Assembly (NCBI GenBank): GCA_001683735.1
Contig: LUGG01000005.1
Location: 1,178,001 to 1,242,000, forward strand
DNA from: Grifola frondosa
Lineage: Eukaryota > Basidiomycota > Agaricomycetes > Polyporales > Grifolaceae
DNA: 64,000 nucleotides
Direction of reading: 5' to 3'
Shown in pieces: positions 33,287 through 45,578 of this stretch. The notes under the pieces were generated by a model. That model did not search any database. It saw only the letters and a program-made list of their open reading frames with translations, and had not been told where the DNA came from. Both the position numbers and the translations under genes were made by a program. Within the stretch, counting starts at the first letter, position 1, and each line of letters begins with the position of its first letter.

Positions 33287-33646
33287 CCTACTATATGAAC
33301 TGTGTATGATAGCAGTGGGGAATTTATATCATGGGGAATACAACACATGCAAGCACAGGATGAATAAGGTGAAAATAGTGTAATTACATGGCACTAGGTT
33401 ATTTGGAGGTTGATGGATCGCGTCCTGATAACGCGACGCGTGTATCACCACGTGCCTTGCTAATTTCCATATGTGCTCGACGGTTTCATATTGACTTTCA
33501 TCAAGGAATGTAAATTCGAGACGAAATCTTGCATTATCGTAAAGGTCGTTAGCATCACAGGTCGTAAGTAACATGATCGTCAAGGATCCAGAAAATAGGG
33601 TATAAATACCATACACCACAACCTGCTTGAATCTCTCGTGAACCCA

Positions 33647-34434
33647 TCACAACACAAGCACCACGCTGACTGTGAAGGTGGCCAATAACACGGAGCGCAA
33701 CACGGCGATTCCCATCACATCGTGCAGTGCAGCAGTATTAGTGGAGGTAGGCGTGGGCGTCGCTTCTCCGTCCGCAGTCGCCGCCCCTCCCAAAAGCGTG
33801 CTCTCGAGGGCGCAAATTTGGCGAATGCCGCTGAGGACCGCCGGGATATCCGGCGCATCGAGAAAAGCGGTCTGATTGGTCTGCTGGAAGCTGGGAAGGC
33901 AGCTGTGTTAAAGGGGGGCAACGAGGCAGATAGAGCGAACACACCAGTCAACGCATTGGGGATACACTGTCATCGCGCACCAGTTTCGTCGGTTTCAGGG
34001 CCAGGGTTAAAAGAGGTGATTACGTACCACTCTGGAATGTGTCCGTGCAAGCACACTTAATTACATCAATAAACGCTCCGGGATTGAAGATGATCTAACG
34101 GCCGCGATATAGCCGGCATATAGACATAAACACACGACGATGACGACTCAGAGTGAGTACGTACCATGGAAAAATTGGCCAATACGGGCGCAGCTTCAGC
34201 ACAACTATCAATATTGGAATAGTTCGCCGCGCAAATGGGGCATGACGGCGGCTGGTCGGGGAAGTTGGGCTCCGCATCTGAACTCGCGCGGCGGTGCATC
34301 TGCAACGACCGCATATTGATAGGTACCTCAGTAACCACAGGTAAAGGCGACAGAGCAAAGGACAGGTTGCCAAGGGTGACAGCCGTTAGAAGTAGGGTGA
34401 TAATGGTCTTCAAGTAAATGGTCATGATTATCAC
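33647..34434 (-). CDS. Secreted Cys-rich protein with C-terminal hydrophobic anchor
   Basis: Exons 34165-34434, 34028-34094, 33945-33966 (22 nt) and 33647-33902 join in frame. A signal peptide (LKTIITLLLTAVTLGNLSFA) is followed by paired cysteines in PSCPICAANYSNIDSCAEAA, the block FNPGAFIDVIKCACTDTFQS, CVDCCLPSFQQTNQTAFLD and GIRQICALESTLLGG, then a Thr/Pro-rich stretch and a hydrophobic end (AVLRSVLLATFTVSVVLVL), which fits GPI anchoring. No enzyme motif. It resembles in layout the other two anchored secreted proteins of this window but is not obviously homologous. Confidence 0.75.
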
Positions 34435-35006
34435 GATGAGTTTTTCAAGACTGATTATGCGCAGTGAGCGAAGAGCAGGTCCTAGAGAGCGTCAGGCCTT
34501 CTGAGCTGGGTGATGGTGGGCAGGGAAGACCCGCTTATTGAGCCCGACGAAAACGACTGGTCCATATACCAGTGTGATCGCATATGATGCGACTTCGAGA
34601 AGAGCTGAGAAGAGGTCTCCGCCTGATCACCGGGTATTAGCAGGGCTTGCCGTGATTCTAGGGGATTGTCAAATGAGCCAGGCTGTACGGTGAACCAGAC
34701 GTAGACCATGTTCGACAACTTGAAGTACAGTAGAGGAGGAAGAGAGTATGTAGAAGAAAGTCGAATGAGAGCCATGCGGGCGTCTTGCAAGATCACGATA
34801 AACCGGCATCTCTCTTTTTGGACGATGGATCTCCGCGCGATGCCGCACACGCAGCATTTTACATCAAAATGTAAAGCATGACTTCGTCAAGAAGCCGTCG
34901 GATAGCAGGTTTGTAGCTATTAAATAACTTAGCAAAGAGGACACTAGGGCAAATATACACACAACATGGGTCGGCCATAGCAAGCGAACGATCGCAGTGG
35001 CAGCAA
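34435..35006. other. No supported gene
   Basis: A 122-codon minus frame (34482-34850) is open but without motif or splice context. Confidence 0.4.
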
Positions 35007-36859
35007 TTATTTTCTCCTGCTCATCACGAAACATCCCTCGTACCCCAAAGTCTCACCCGGGCTGAGCGTGTCCCGCCAGCGACCAGACAGGTTCCCCTCG
35101 GCGTTGCCGACCATGTATCCGCGGTACAGCCACCTGCCGCGATCGCCATCCACCTGCACAATAGTAGACTCAGTAATGCGAAAAGCAAGAATAGTCGAGA
35201 AGACACACGTAATCTTTCGACAGGCTGATGAACCCATCACATGGCCTCACTCGCCCTATAATATTGAACTGGCCCCACGCGGAGTGGCCCTACACAAATC
35301 ACGCTCTCAATCGAATGACCCCAAACGACAGAAGTGGAGCATACGAACCTCGCCAGTGATGAACACGTCGCGCACCCGACGTTGCGGCACACCCTCTTCA
35401 GTTCGTGCGTCTCGCACGCTTGCCCAGCTCGTATACAATATTGGCTCCGCCCGCCCTGGTTCCTTTACCTCCAGCCCATGAGTGCCCTCATGCACCTCAG
35501 TCCCGTTCGGGATATACGCGCGCAACGAACATCCTGCCGCGACCGGAGACACGTCTACATCATCGTCGGAAGCGTACAAGTGATGTTCCCGGATCTTCCA
35601 GAGGTGTGGGTGCTGTGCTACGAGACTTCGTTGGAGGACTGTAGGAGGTGCACCCGAGAGCAAAGCCGCATACGCTGTGAACTCGGTGTACTGTGAGAGG
35701 TGGAATTAGCCGAGCATTGCGGCGCTACAATGCTATCTCACTGTGAACAGCCCCTCCCAGACGCCTTCAAGGCTCCCAGGCACGAACGCGCCGGACAGCT
35801 CAGTTCCAAAGCGCTTAGAGCTGTCTCCGAGATGCAGACTGCGCGCCCAGTCGGCGTCCCACTCGCGGCTATCAGGTTCCTTTACCAAGCTCGGTATCGT
35901 CGCCGACGGCGGCGTCATGTAGTTGATCCTGTCGTACGACACGGATAGCTTGTTCGCCAGCGTGAGATAGGCTAAGATCGAGGGGGCCGCGGGACACGGC
36001 GGGATCATCTTAAAAGTGGTAGAGAAGTGGGTGACGAGTGAAGCATCTTTTAGCCGATATGGAGGGATGAAATCATGCCAGGATGGATAGCAGAGCAGGT
36101 ACTGGACGGCGATGAGCGCTCTGTGATGGAGCGCACAGTGACAACGTACCTGGTGTGCGCCCAGCGCAAAGAGCTTCAGGATGCTGGATGCATCCCTAAA
36201 GCGTGTCGTCTGACATGTAATCATCTGTGAGATAGGTCAGTATCACATTACGCAGAAGCTGGCGTGATCGCACAACAGATAACAGCGGGCTTACCGGGCT
36301 TGAGTGTGTACCAAAATAGCCATAGGGCCAGCGACGTCCGTTCATTGTTCGGGGCCATAAATGTGCGTTCACCGACCACGGAGCGAGAGATGCGCCAGAC
36401 GGATGGAATAGAAACTCTCTTAACCACAAATCGAACCCCGCATACTCCTTCAGCTGCCGCCAATTCTTCCCGTTGTTTTCCAGCATCATCAGATATGCAG
36501 TCCATAATATCGATGTCAACCATTCTTCATGTGCCGGGCTGAGCGTGTAAGATGTTGCAAGACTGTCCATGCGCGCGCGGACCCGTTTCAAGAACGCATC
36601 GTCGCTTAAACTCCTCCTGTATCGCGGCTGCAGTAATCAGCGACTCCCCCATGCGACGTTCCGCAGGTTCAAGGTCGAATTTGTACGAAAATATGCGAGT
36701 CCATAGATGGGGATTCGAAGCAACAGAGAGGGCAGCATGAGTTCGGCGATCCACCTTCAGGAGCGCGGTAATGCCTGCCGGTGGGCCGAGGAAGCCGTCG
36801 GTGGCGGCGAAGAAGGCGATCTGCTCGAGGACCTCTTGAGGAATTATGGCAATACACAT
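35007..36859 (-). CDS. Large basidiomycete F-box protein
   Basis: Substrate receptor type protein of SCF ubiquitin ligases. The start at 36859 encodes the F-box (IIPQEVLEQIAFFAATDGFL, then LLKVDRRTHAALSVASNPHL). A central region contains WTAYLMMLENNGKNWRQLKE, ALWLFWYTLKP and LKLFALGAHQ; the second half has PAAPSILAYLTLANKLSVSY, EWDADWARSL, GSLEGVWEGLFT, YAALLSGAPPTVLQRSLVAQ, and the tail DGDRGRWLYRGYMVGNAEGN to GYEGCFVMSRRK at 35007. At least six exons. One extra or two missing bases near 36595 and one missing base in the G run 36351-36354 (C run on the coding strand) break the frame; the rest joins cleanly. The tail domain, with its calycin-like look, is conserved in related mushroom proteins as I remember them. 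Confidence 0.8.
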
Positions 36860-38807
36860 AGTGGTAGTGCTGGTGAGAGTTGAGGCGCGAGAGGGAGTTA
36901 GCGTGGATATATACTCCCACCAGCGAATGCTGACTCCCCGCGTCGCTCGTCAATCTCAAGTCGGCCTGAGCCCGGTAACCGGACTTCGCCGGTGTGCGAC
37001 GAACTAGATAAGATTAGATCCAACTCGATGTCAAATTCAACACATCTTGCGGAGGAGTGAAATATCGACTAACGAATTGTATGTATTTGGGACGTAGGGG
37101 GTATCAAATGTCTCGATCTCCGAGATCGTATGTCTGCCATAGTCTCCAGTTGTGAAAAAAGTAAGATGGTTCAAGACAAGCTTGCGCAAATGTTAGGCCT
37201 CAGATATCCGTGGAATTTCAACACGAGCAAGAGGAATGCTTGCTGTGTCTAACATGAGTAGAAATTTGGAAAGGGAACTTCACAAACCGAAATCCAACTA
37301 GATCCACATCAACGAGGTGTCGCACGAACGCAAGCGAGAGTCTGCAAAAGTGCACGTAGGACGCACACCAGTCCAGGGTAGAGCGGCAGGCGAGTGGGTC
37401 GGCCGTCACTTTAGCGAGATTATAGGCTAAGCAGTTTGCAGGGCCTGAGTCAATCTGGATATACGAGTCCATCACGAACGGCAGTGGAGACGTTGAGGAC
37501 AGAGGGCAGCGGGGTGGCGGTGGGGTGGGATGAACGTGCAAACCCGAAAAGCAACCCATTATATAACCAACTTCGATGACTATCATGGAGATGAAGGCCC
37601 AAGAAATTATGGCGGCGTCTGGCGCCGTAACAAATGCGGCTGAAGAAGCTGTGGCGTATCAGCACAGGGTCCATCGCAGCGAGGGCAGAGGGCTTTCTAG
37701 ATTGTGACATTAAAATGCACCCAAATAAGGATTCAAACACACAGAAATATTCCAGACAGTCAAGAGCTATCGAGCCAATGGTTTGCAATATCTCAAAATG
37801 CGATGATAAGGCTACGGGGTAGCGCGGAGACCTCGGAGTGAGAAGGCGGCACAAGCGAAAGCATTGAAGAGGCTTTTAGGGCTGTGTTGTGAAGACATGT
37901 CATGGAACAGCCCAGCTGCAAGAGCTCACTTCGTGATGCGCTGGCGTCACACGAATTGTAGTTGGTGAGGAAAAATCATCGCGCCTAACTGTGACCCATG
38001 GGCAAGGATACGGAACGAGAAAGAGGTCAACCGTAAGTAAATTATTCAAAGGATATTAAATGATGAGACACTGACCCGCTCATGACGCTCGAGGAATATG
38101 CAGCAATTATGGAGCGCGCCTCGCCAGCAGCCTGTCAAAAGCGGTTAATTAATATTGGAAGCTTGAGATAGAAGCAGATATAAGCAGGATCCCACGAGAA
38201 AAACATGCATTGAAGATAATTACCGCCTCCACAGGCGACTAAAAGAACCCGGTAGAAGTTCTGTCATAGTGAAGGATTTGGTTTAGTGAAGAATTCGGTT
38301 GGAGGGGAGACGATGAGCACCTGAGTGGCCCATTAATTCTACAGAGTTTCATTATTAAATCACTTGTTAGTGATATCCAACACAGATACAATTTCTAGGC
38401 TGCCCTCATGCAAGGACGACCACACGTCCTCAATCACCAACCCTCCGAGTCTCCGGTGGTCACGATCACGTGGCTGTCTAGCCGCCACAGACGCGTTCTG
38501 TCAACCGTTCTGTCCCCGCGAATCGCAGAGCCATGACTTTCACTGACAAGGACTCGATATAAAATAAATTCCAAATGAAGTTATAAGATATGCGAGAGCA
38601 TCAAAAACAGCACATGACCAACGAAACATACGGCAATAATCTCAGTTTCCCCGATACAGAAAACCAAAGCTATCATAAACAAAAAGCATAGGCATAGCAA
38701 GCACAAAATAAGGGGATAACATGATAAGTGACACATATTGAACGGGATTAATCTTACACCTGTCCGAACTGCCTACACTCGACTTGCACTCTTATTCGAT
38801 TCTTGAT
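36860..38807. other. Long intergenic stretch; one possible small gene
   Basis: On the minus strand, TATATAA near 37558-37564 precedes an ATG at 37472 that opens about 85 codons beginning MDSYIQIDSGPANCLAYNLA to 37218, with no known motif. It may be the first exon of a small gene or noise. From about 37860 to 38800 nothing was seen beyond A/T-rich sequence. Confidence 0.3.
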
Positions 38808-40655
38808 CTATCGGATAGCGCACTTGTCGAATGCGCTCTCTCGCCGCTCCGCATTAGCAGGTATGGCCCATACCTTCCACATCTTCATCGCCTCTTCCGC
38901 CGGGCAGATCGTGAACACCATCGTCCCATCCGGACTCAGGCTGCTGTGTCCCACAGCACCCGTGTGCGCGGGGACACTTACGATGCGTCGCAGCGACGGG
39001 TAGCCGTGGACCGTCAGAGAGTTCGTCAAAGACGTCTTAATCGTCATCGGGCGTTGCGTCGCCGAGTCCGCGCGAGAAGAGAGATTCGGGCACGACTCGG
39101 AGGACCTGGAGACCCACGATATGCCGTGTGTGCTCAGGAGCTCCTTGCAGTGCGGAGACCAGATAAGCGAAGTCACCGAAGTGTCGAGCGGGATCGTGTG
39201 CAAAGGAGGGGCCGCGGAGGCAGTCGAATTGACGCTCCATATGCGGATCTTGCCATCCGGGTACATGGAGCCTGAGGCAAGCAAGTCGGGTTTCCAAGGA
39301 CACCAGGCAAGAGCCTACGAGATACATACTTCAGAAAAGGGAAATAAAAAATAGTCATAGTCGCTCACCTTCACGGGTGCCTTATGCTTCATCTTGCTGC
39401 CTCGCTTATTTGCATTCGACAGAGCCTTGCCCGCGCGCGCATCCCAAAAGTGCACTACTCCCTGCTGATCACCACTCGCCAGGTAGTTCCCGTCATGGCT
39501 CCAGCGCACGCCATGCACTCTGTCTTTGTGGCACGTCAGCCTGCCAATCGCGCTGGACTCCCGCGAATCGTACAGCCCAATCGAACCATCTTCCACCCCG
39601 ACCGCGAGGACGTCTCTGTTCCAACTCATCCCCGCAATCTCCTCGAAGCTCTCATCCTGCCATTGTCGCACCTGTTTGACAGTATCGGCATCCCAGAGCT
39701 GCAACGATCCTGTAGTCGTGCCAGCAGCAAGCACGGAGGGCTTGTGCCGCGACCACTCGATGCTCATCAGGCGTCCGTACGATCGACCTTGCAGTTTGAA
39801 GAGGTGTGTGATGGCGCGGGTGTCCAGGTTCTGGTAATACACATCCCGTCCGCACGCCACCGCAATCGCATTCCGCGACGACCATGTCATGGGGAAAGCG
39901 AACAGGTCTGAGGGAATCCCTGGCCCGTCGAGCGCGAGAACGAATTGCTTACGCGAACCAAGATTTGCCTCTGCGGAGGTCGGTGATATCTTGTGGGGAG
40001 AGGCGAGTAGTTGGTAGAAATTGAAGCGATGTCTCGCAAACTGGCTACCAGCGGAGGAGCTGGCATTGGTTTCGCCGAACTTGAGGACACGGTCATCTGC
40101 CAGCCCAAAAACTCGCGCGATGCGCTGGGAGCGCGGCGTGATGAAGAGAGGCAATGAGAAGTCTGCCCGTGCAGAGATAAATCTATCGGCCTATGCATCA
40201 CATCAATGTCAGCAACTGTATATTATATATATGGAGAAGAATGGTCGAATGAAGAAGCTTTTAAGCAGAAGGGAATTTACGTGACTGGAACCCGTGGCAG
40301 ATATGAACATCCCCTACACTGCTCATTTTTAATGTGGTGCAGAAGTCTCATGGAAGACCGATACAGATGGTGTGTCTCCAAGTCAGTACGAGGACCATAT
40401 TCGCAACACAACGATTGCCACTCGTATTCACTGGAGAATGAGATATGCAATGCTATGAAAACCACGTACCGTGGAGGTCTGGCTTAGAGAGGACGACTCC
40501 CCCGCCTGTGACAATTCTCGCGTCAGATCTACCGACGCCATAGACACCCTCCGTCGCTTCGTAGAGTATGCATTCGTGATCGACCCAGGCGTCCAAGTAC
40601 GCTTTCGACGGGGAGTCACACAAGTATTGGGGGTAGATCCGTCCATGTGGTCCAC
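38808..40655 (-). CDS. Cdc20/Cdh1-family WD40 protein, copy 3 (most canonical)
   Basis: Exons 40470-40655, 39369-40190 and 38808-39314 join in frame; intron 1 is 279 nt. Exon 1 holds basic clusters (TPRRKRTWTPGS, TKRRRVSMAS). Exon 2 opens with a C-box-like ADRFISARADF (consensus DR[FY]IPxR, Pro replaced by Ser), then TPRSQRIARVFGLADDRVLK, the Cdc20/Cdh1 lead-in to the propeller, and WD40 blades (GSLQLWDADT, GSIGLYDSRES, GVVHFWDARAG). The last exon ends KCAIR with the Ile-Arg tail. This copy is clearly more distant from copies 1 and 2 than they are from each other. Expected to activate APC/C; whether it is Cdc20, Cdh1 or a specialised member is open. Confidence 0.9.
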
Positions 40656-41276
40656 AGATTATATCGTCAAATATAACTCGTAGTCAGTAGCTGGAGTCAG
40701 TTGGGGGCTGGACAAAGTAAGGATGGTGGACGTTCGCGGTTACTATGTACTTCTTACTTACCGTGGGAGGATAATCTAATCTGTACGAGAATCCCGATTT
40801 GGCAATCGTAGTAGTCGCCCGTCGGAACGCCCCTGGTGCCATTCCTGGATCACGGGCTATTCATTGCAGACAACTGTGCTATCATATGCCGACCGACAAC
40901 ATGTACACCTTACTGCATCAATCCTCCCTCTCCTGGGGAGGCGGCAGCTGATTTTCCATCAATACATATGTTAGAAGTCAAACCACCCTGAACGACCATA
41001 TAGTTTTGCATAGAGGACGCACAAGCAATTAACAAAAGCCTATTGAGAGCGGCCCCCAGAGTAATATTGATAGTCATGTAGTAGCGCGCCCAGCGACGAT
41101 AATTAGATGCGACACGTCAAAATTCGATTGCAACCATGCTTCTAACGCCTATGAACCTGAACACAGAACTGCGGGGTATACGAGGTCCAAAAGCAATATC
41201 ACGGTGGCAAGCACCGCAAAAAAAAGCACACACTGCTACATTCCCGCCCATCGAACCTCTGCACCTCCACCTTGTA
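40656..41276. other. Intergenic, no supported gene
   Basis: Upstream flank of Cdc20-like copy 3 and 3' flank of the next gene; nothing recognised. Confidence 0.45.
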
Positions 41277-42238
41277 TTAAAATGCCGCAGCCAGGGCCAT
41301 GACCACAGCGCCAATAGCGACGCTAACCGCACCGACGCCAGTAGAAATTGACCTCGGCGCAGCACCACTTAGGATACCACCAGAGAGCCCACCGGCAGCC
41401 TGGACGGCGCCGTTGAGGAAACTAGCACCGCATGTGCTCTGCACAGCAGTGTATAGAGCGGACTGGCCGCCAAGGAGCACGCTGCTACTGAGACCGGGAC
41501 CGTAGGGGACGGACGACTCGAAGCTAACATAGGACGTAATAACATTACGGGCACACGAGGTGCAGAGCTGGGTGGAGTCGAGCGACGGCGAGAGGAAGAG
41601 GAAGATTAGGTTGTTGTTGGCGAAGGTAGTCACGTTTGGAATGAGCGAGACGACGGACTGGGCATCCGCGCGGCGAGCGTTGGAGCTGGAAAGCGGGACG
41701 GAGAGGTACTCCGAGACGGTGGACAAGACGCCGGTGGAGGTGGATGAGGCGTTAGTGCCAATCTGTGTAGCACAGTATCTGCCGCTGTCATCCTTGGAGC
41801 AGAGCGCAGAGCGCAGGGCGTGAGCGAGTAGAGGACGTCGTAGGTCCTGATCACGTCCTTGTTCTGATTCGAGGTCAACTCCGCAGTGCACGCGGAGTAG
41901 AAGTCAGCGAGCTTGGAACGAATCGTAGCATCCGCGCAGGCCGCCGAAGAGGAGCAAACATTGTTGAGGGCGCTGCTCACGGCAGAGGCGGAAGGGGTCG
42001 AGTTCGAACCAGGAGCAAAGTCGGACGTGGCAGATATGAGGGAAGTGGTGCAGCTGGAAAGACTGGTGTCGGTATTAAAAGACGTGAGGAAGCTCGAACA
42101 ACCATCGCTGATGCCCGTCGGGATGAGGGCGGGCTAAAATCGCGGTCAATGGATTTCCTAGGTCCTAGATCCAACTGTCCTCACCGACTGGGCCAACGCC
42201 ACGGAAACGAGGAGTGTAATTACTGCAACTGACTTCAT
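41277..42238 (-). CDS. Secreted, probably GPI-anchored Cys-containing protein (DUF7729-like)
   Basis: Exon 1 (42185-42238) is the signal peptide MKSVAVITLLVSVALAQS; exon 2 (41277-42133) continues PALIPTGISDGCSSFLTSFN, SSCTTSLISATSDFAPG, SALNNVCSSSAACADATIRS, LCSKDDSGRYCATQIG, DSTQLCTSCARNVITSYVSF and CGASFLNGAVQAAGG, ending in a small-residue stretch and a hydrophobic C-terminus (AVSVAIGAVVMALAAAF) suited to GPI attachment. The frame shifts by one near 41820, between LYSLT and ALRSALC. Function unknown; mushroom genomes carry several such secreted proteins. Confidence 0.75.
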
Positions 42239-43085
42239 CGTATGCTGAATCGCAATGAGCGGACGAGTTCTTTAATGTCGACGACGACGACGGTGGGAAG
42301 GAAGGAAGCAAGTGAAGACGTGCAGCCTGCTGAAGGTTGTGGGGGAAGTCCAGGAGAGGGGATTTGGTTGCGACAACAAGAGCAAATTTACAGCCACTTG
42401 GCGGTGGCTGCCATTCTGAGTCTCGCACACTGGCCGCTCGCCGTTAGCCATATTAACTACAGCGACCATATTGATACACGACTTGGCGTCGGAATGGCTG
42501 AGCCATGCTAGCTGTCCATTACCTTTTTGTTGTCAATGTATTTTTGCAGCACATCCGAACATAAGTTGAGTCCGGATCTAGTTCTAGAGGAACACCGAAA
42601 CGCACGACGTTGAATTGATTCACGATGAGGTTTTAATACTTGAATATGTTCCCCCGTACGTTGATATCTACTCCATCATTTTTCACACATGCATTGGTTC
42701 ACAGTATTTTCCATACAGAGGCATATACTAGGGTTTTCGACCGACTGGATCATCCAGAAAGCTGGCTACGAGTCAACCGACTGGAGCCGTTTACCAAGAG
42801 GACTCAGGAGCCATACATAAGTATCCTTGGCGCAATGCACGTTGACCGGTGACCACCGGCATCCCCATACTTGTACGACCTCGTCAAACGTGACCAGCTC
42901 GAGTGAATTGAAGCCAATCCCAGGGATTTGTCACCTTCCACAACCACGACGCTCACATGGTCGAGCTTATGACGCGATCCTGGTCAACATCAGACCTTAT
43001 TCATGTCCCGTGCTGTGTGGAATACTTAGTATCTTCTCAGGTACTATAAATGCGCAGAGGAAGGCCTCGTAGGATGCTCGCAAAC
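42239..43085. other. Intergenic, promoter side of the HD-domain gene
   Basis: TATAAA at about 43045-43050 lies about 40 bp before the chosen ATG at 43086; an ATG overlapping the TATA box (43050) is less likely to be the start. No other gene seen. Confidence 0.45.
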
Positions 43086-44115
43086 ATGACAGACCACAAC
43101 ACGACCTTCTACGGGTTCACGCCCGTGCCTAGAGACCCAGAGGTGTTGTTTAAGGACCATCCTACTGCTACCGGAGACAATCCTAAGCAGGACTTGTTTG
43201 CGGTGGACGACTTTCCCTTACCTGATTCTCCTGTGGTACGAGAAGTGAAAGCCTTCGTCAAGGTGGGTCATTTGGGTGTCCGCATTTTGTGGAGAGTCCT
43301 CAATCATGTGGATTCAGAAAGAGCTCGATGAGCAGACATACAACCACAGCCACCGGGTCTACATTTATGGTCTGTTGCATGTCTATCACCATGGGTAACC
43401 CTTGACGTAAGCGGCCCAACAGGAACTGCTCTCGTGAAGACGCACTTCCCATCGTGGTCGTATGATTCGGAGACATACTACTTGGCATGTTTACTGCATG
43501 ATATCGGCACTGCAGAGCGTTTCCTGGCGACCACGAAGATGTCATTCGAGTTCAAGGGCGCAATCGTCGCACGCGACCTCATCCTGCAGGTCGGTGGGCC
43601 GGAGGACCAAGCAGATAGCGTCTGTGATGCAATCATACGGCATCAAGACATCTTCGTGAAGGGGTGAGTGTTCTGGTCAAGGGACTGCTCAGTGTTCAGC
43701 GAGTTCATGCTGCTATACTGCAGTGGGAACATCACCTTGATCGGCCAGATTCTACAGTTGGCGACAATCTTGGGTAAGTGCAATACCTGGGAACGCCAGG
43801 CTGAGTTTACACATTCTTCGTCAAATTTACAGACAACGTTGGGCTGTAAGTGAGACTGACCGTCGCTCGATGTCATTTGCTAATCGGATTTGCAGGCGTG
43901 CCAACCTGATCCACCCTCGTTTGATTGAAACGACAACAAGCACGTTTCCTCGGAAGGGCTGGTCGGAGCACTTCGCACAAGTGATTGAGAAGGAACTCAG
44001 GTTGAAGCCGTGGTGTCACACTTCAACGTTCGAGCAGGCAAACTGGAAGGAGGGCGTGAAGAGCAACTTCGCAACGGATGTTAGAGGTAATGACGTTATG
44101 AGACCTTACGACTGA
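43086..44115 (+). CDS. HD-domain protein, cyanamide hydratase-like
   Basis: Fungal cyanamide hydratases add water to cyanamide to give urea, and many HD relatives are of unknown substrate. Exons 43086-43262, 43318-43369, 43423-43663, 43724-43773, 43833-43845 (13 nt) and 43896-44115 join without error. Metal ligands are visible: TYNHSHRVYIYG, the HD pair in CLLHDIGTAERF, IIRHQDIF. The C-terminus carries FPRKGWSEHFAQVIEKELRL, KPWCHTSTFE, GNDVMRPYD as in the yeast Ddi2/3-like family. About 250 residues, soluble, no signal peptide. Confidence 0.85.
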
Positions 44116-44328
44116 TTGCTGCAGAATAACTCTCAACTATACAAATCGGAAATGTAATTCAATGATTGTTGATACGTACACACGACTGCTACACTGCGCG
44201 TTGCTTGATCAGTACAATGGAAGACCGCACTTCTGCTTTCAAAAGAAACTACACAATGGACAAACAAAGGGTGCATGCCGCTCAGAGTTCTGCAACAGGT
44301 TGTTAGTTTAGAGGATCCATCTTCAGCA

Positions 44329-45325
44329 CTAAAGACTTACTCTGCATGGCAGCAACGTCAGAGCTCTGGACGTAGTCCTCGAATTCAGCGACCTTTTCCT
44401 GAAGCTCATCGAGAGACACAAGCTCATCCTCTGTTCGACCAGGTATCTATTAGTCTCACGCAGACCTCGATAGGACGCTATCACCAACGCACCGACGACG
44501 AGCGTAATCTGAAGCTTCTTGATACCGTAGCCGATGGGGACGAGCTTGCTGGCACCCCAGACGAGACCCTCCATCTCGATGGAACGAACAGCTTTTTCAA
44601 GCTCAGCCATATCCGTCTCATCGTCCCAGGGCTTCACCTCGAAAGTGACAACGGACTAGAATTCACACATAAAGGGCAGCGATAAGCACATGTTGTAAGA
44701 AACAAAATATGTACATGGAGTCCGGGGTGCTACTAAAGAGAAGAAGGATAATATGCTGACCTTCGCCACGGTCTTCGGCTTTGCAGCCTTCTTGATGTTA
44801 TACGCGGCGACACGCTCCGCCTTGATGCGCTCCGCCTCTGCGTCCTCCTCCTCGTCTGAGCCGAAAAGATCGACCTCATCCTCGTCCTCTTCGGCAGCGG
44901 CAGCACTGCCGAAGAAGGCCTCGCCGGCCTTGCTGGAGCCTGGGAGCGAGGCATGCTCGGAGGCATACGACTTGATGTGGGAGAACCAACGCGCTACGTG
45001 AGGGTATCCAGATGCATCGGGGGCAGTAGAGATCGCCTTGAAGACGTGAACATCGGCCTGAGAGGGAGTGTATCTAGACAAGAGAATTGGTCAGAAACTG
45101 TGACCATTTCAGAAAACGTGACAGATAAAGGTCAGAAAGCTAGGTAAAAAGTTCTCTGCATGCTTGAGCAGCGGTGTCTAGTCGCTTCTTGGAAACACGG
45201 ACCATAGCAAAGGATCATCACGAATGCCCCATGGTGGGTGGACTGAAGGAGATAAACAACAACTCACCCTCAACGTAGGACCGAGTAGCAAGGTGGGACT
45301 CGAGCTTGGAAAGATCAACAGACAT
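44329..45325 (-). CDS. Translation elongation factor eEF1B (eEF1-beta, GDP/GTP exchange factor)
   Basis: eEF1B recharges eEF1A with GTP. Exons 45268-45325, 44761-45073, 44493-44655 and 44329-44430. The start [20 protein letters not shown] and the GST-C-like block [20 protein letters not shown] precede the acidic linker [20 protein letters not shown], the basic [16 protein letters not shown], and the catalytic C-terminal domain with [60 protein letters not shown]. Domain order and length (about 210 residues) are standard. The exon 1/2 junction is one base out of phase at the GGG of the donor (45267-45269), which fits a missing G. Confidence 0.95.
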
Positions 45326-45578
45326 CTTAACAGGAGAGAGACAAATTGAAGGGGAAGTAAAGATCGATGAGGACTTTCAGCCTCAATCTCGAATCGAGAA
45401 TTTTATGTAACCTCGTGACCTAGTTCAGGGCAGGTACGTTCTACCTAAAGCATCACGACTCACATTCTCTTGACCGTGCTGCAAGCGACCTCAGATTTGT
45501 ATGCACACGGATTCAAGCTTCGAAGGTAAAGAGGGGGGAACAGTCTGCATTAAGCTACTATGACATTAAATGTAAATT

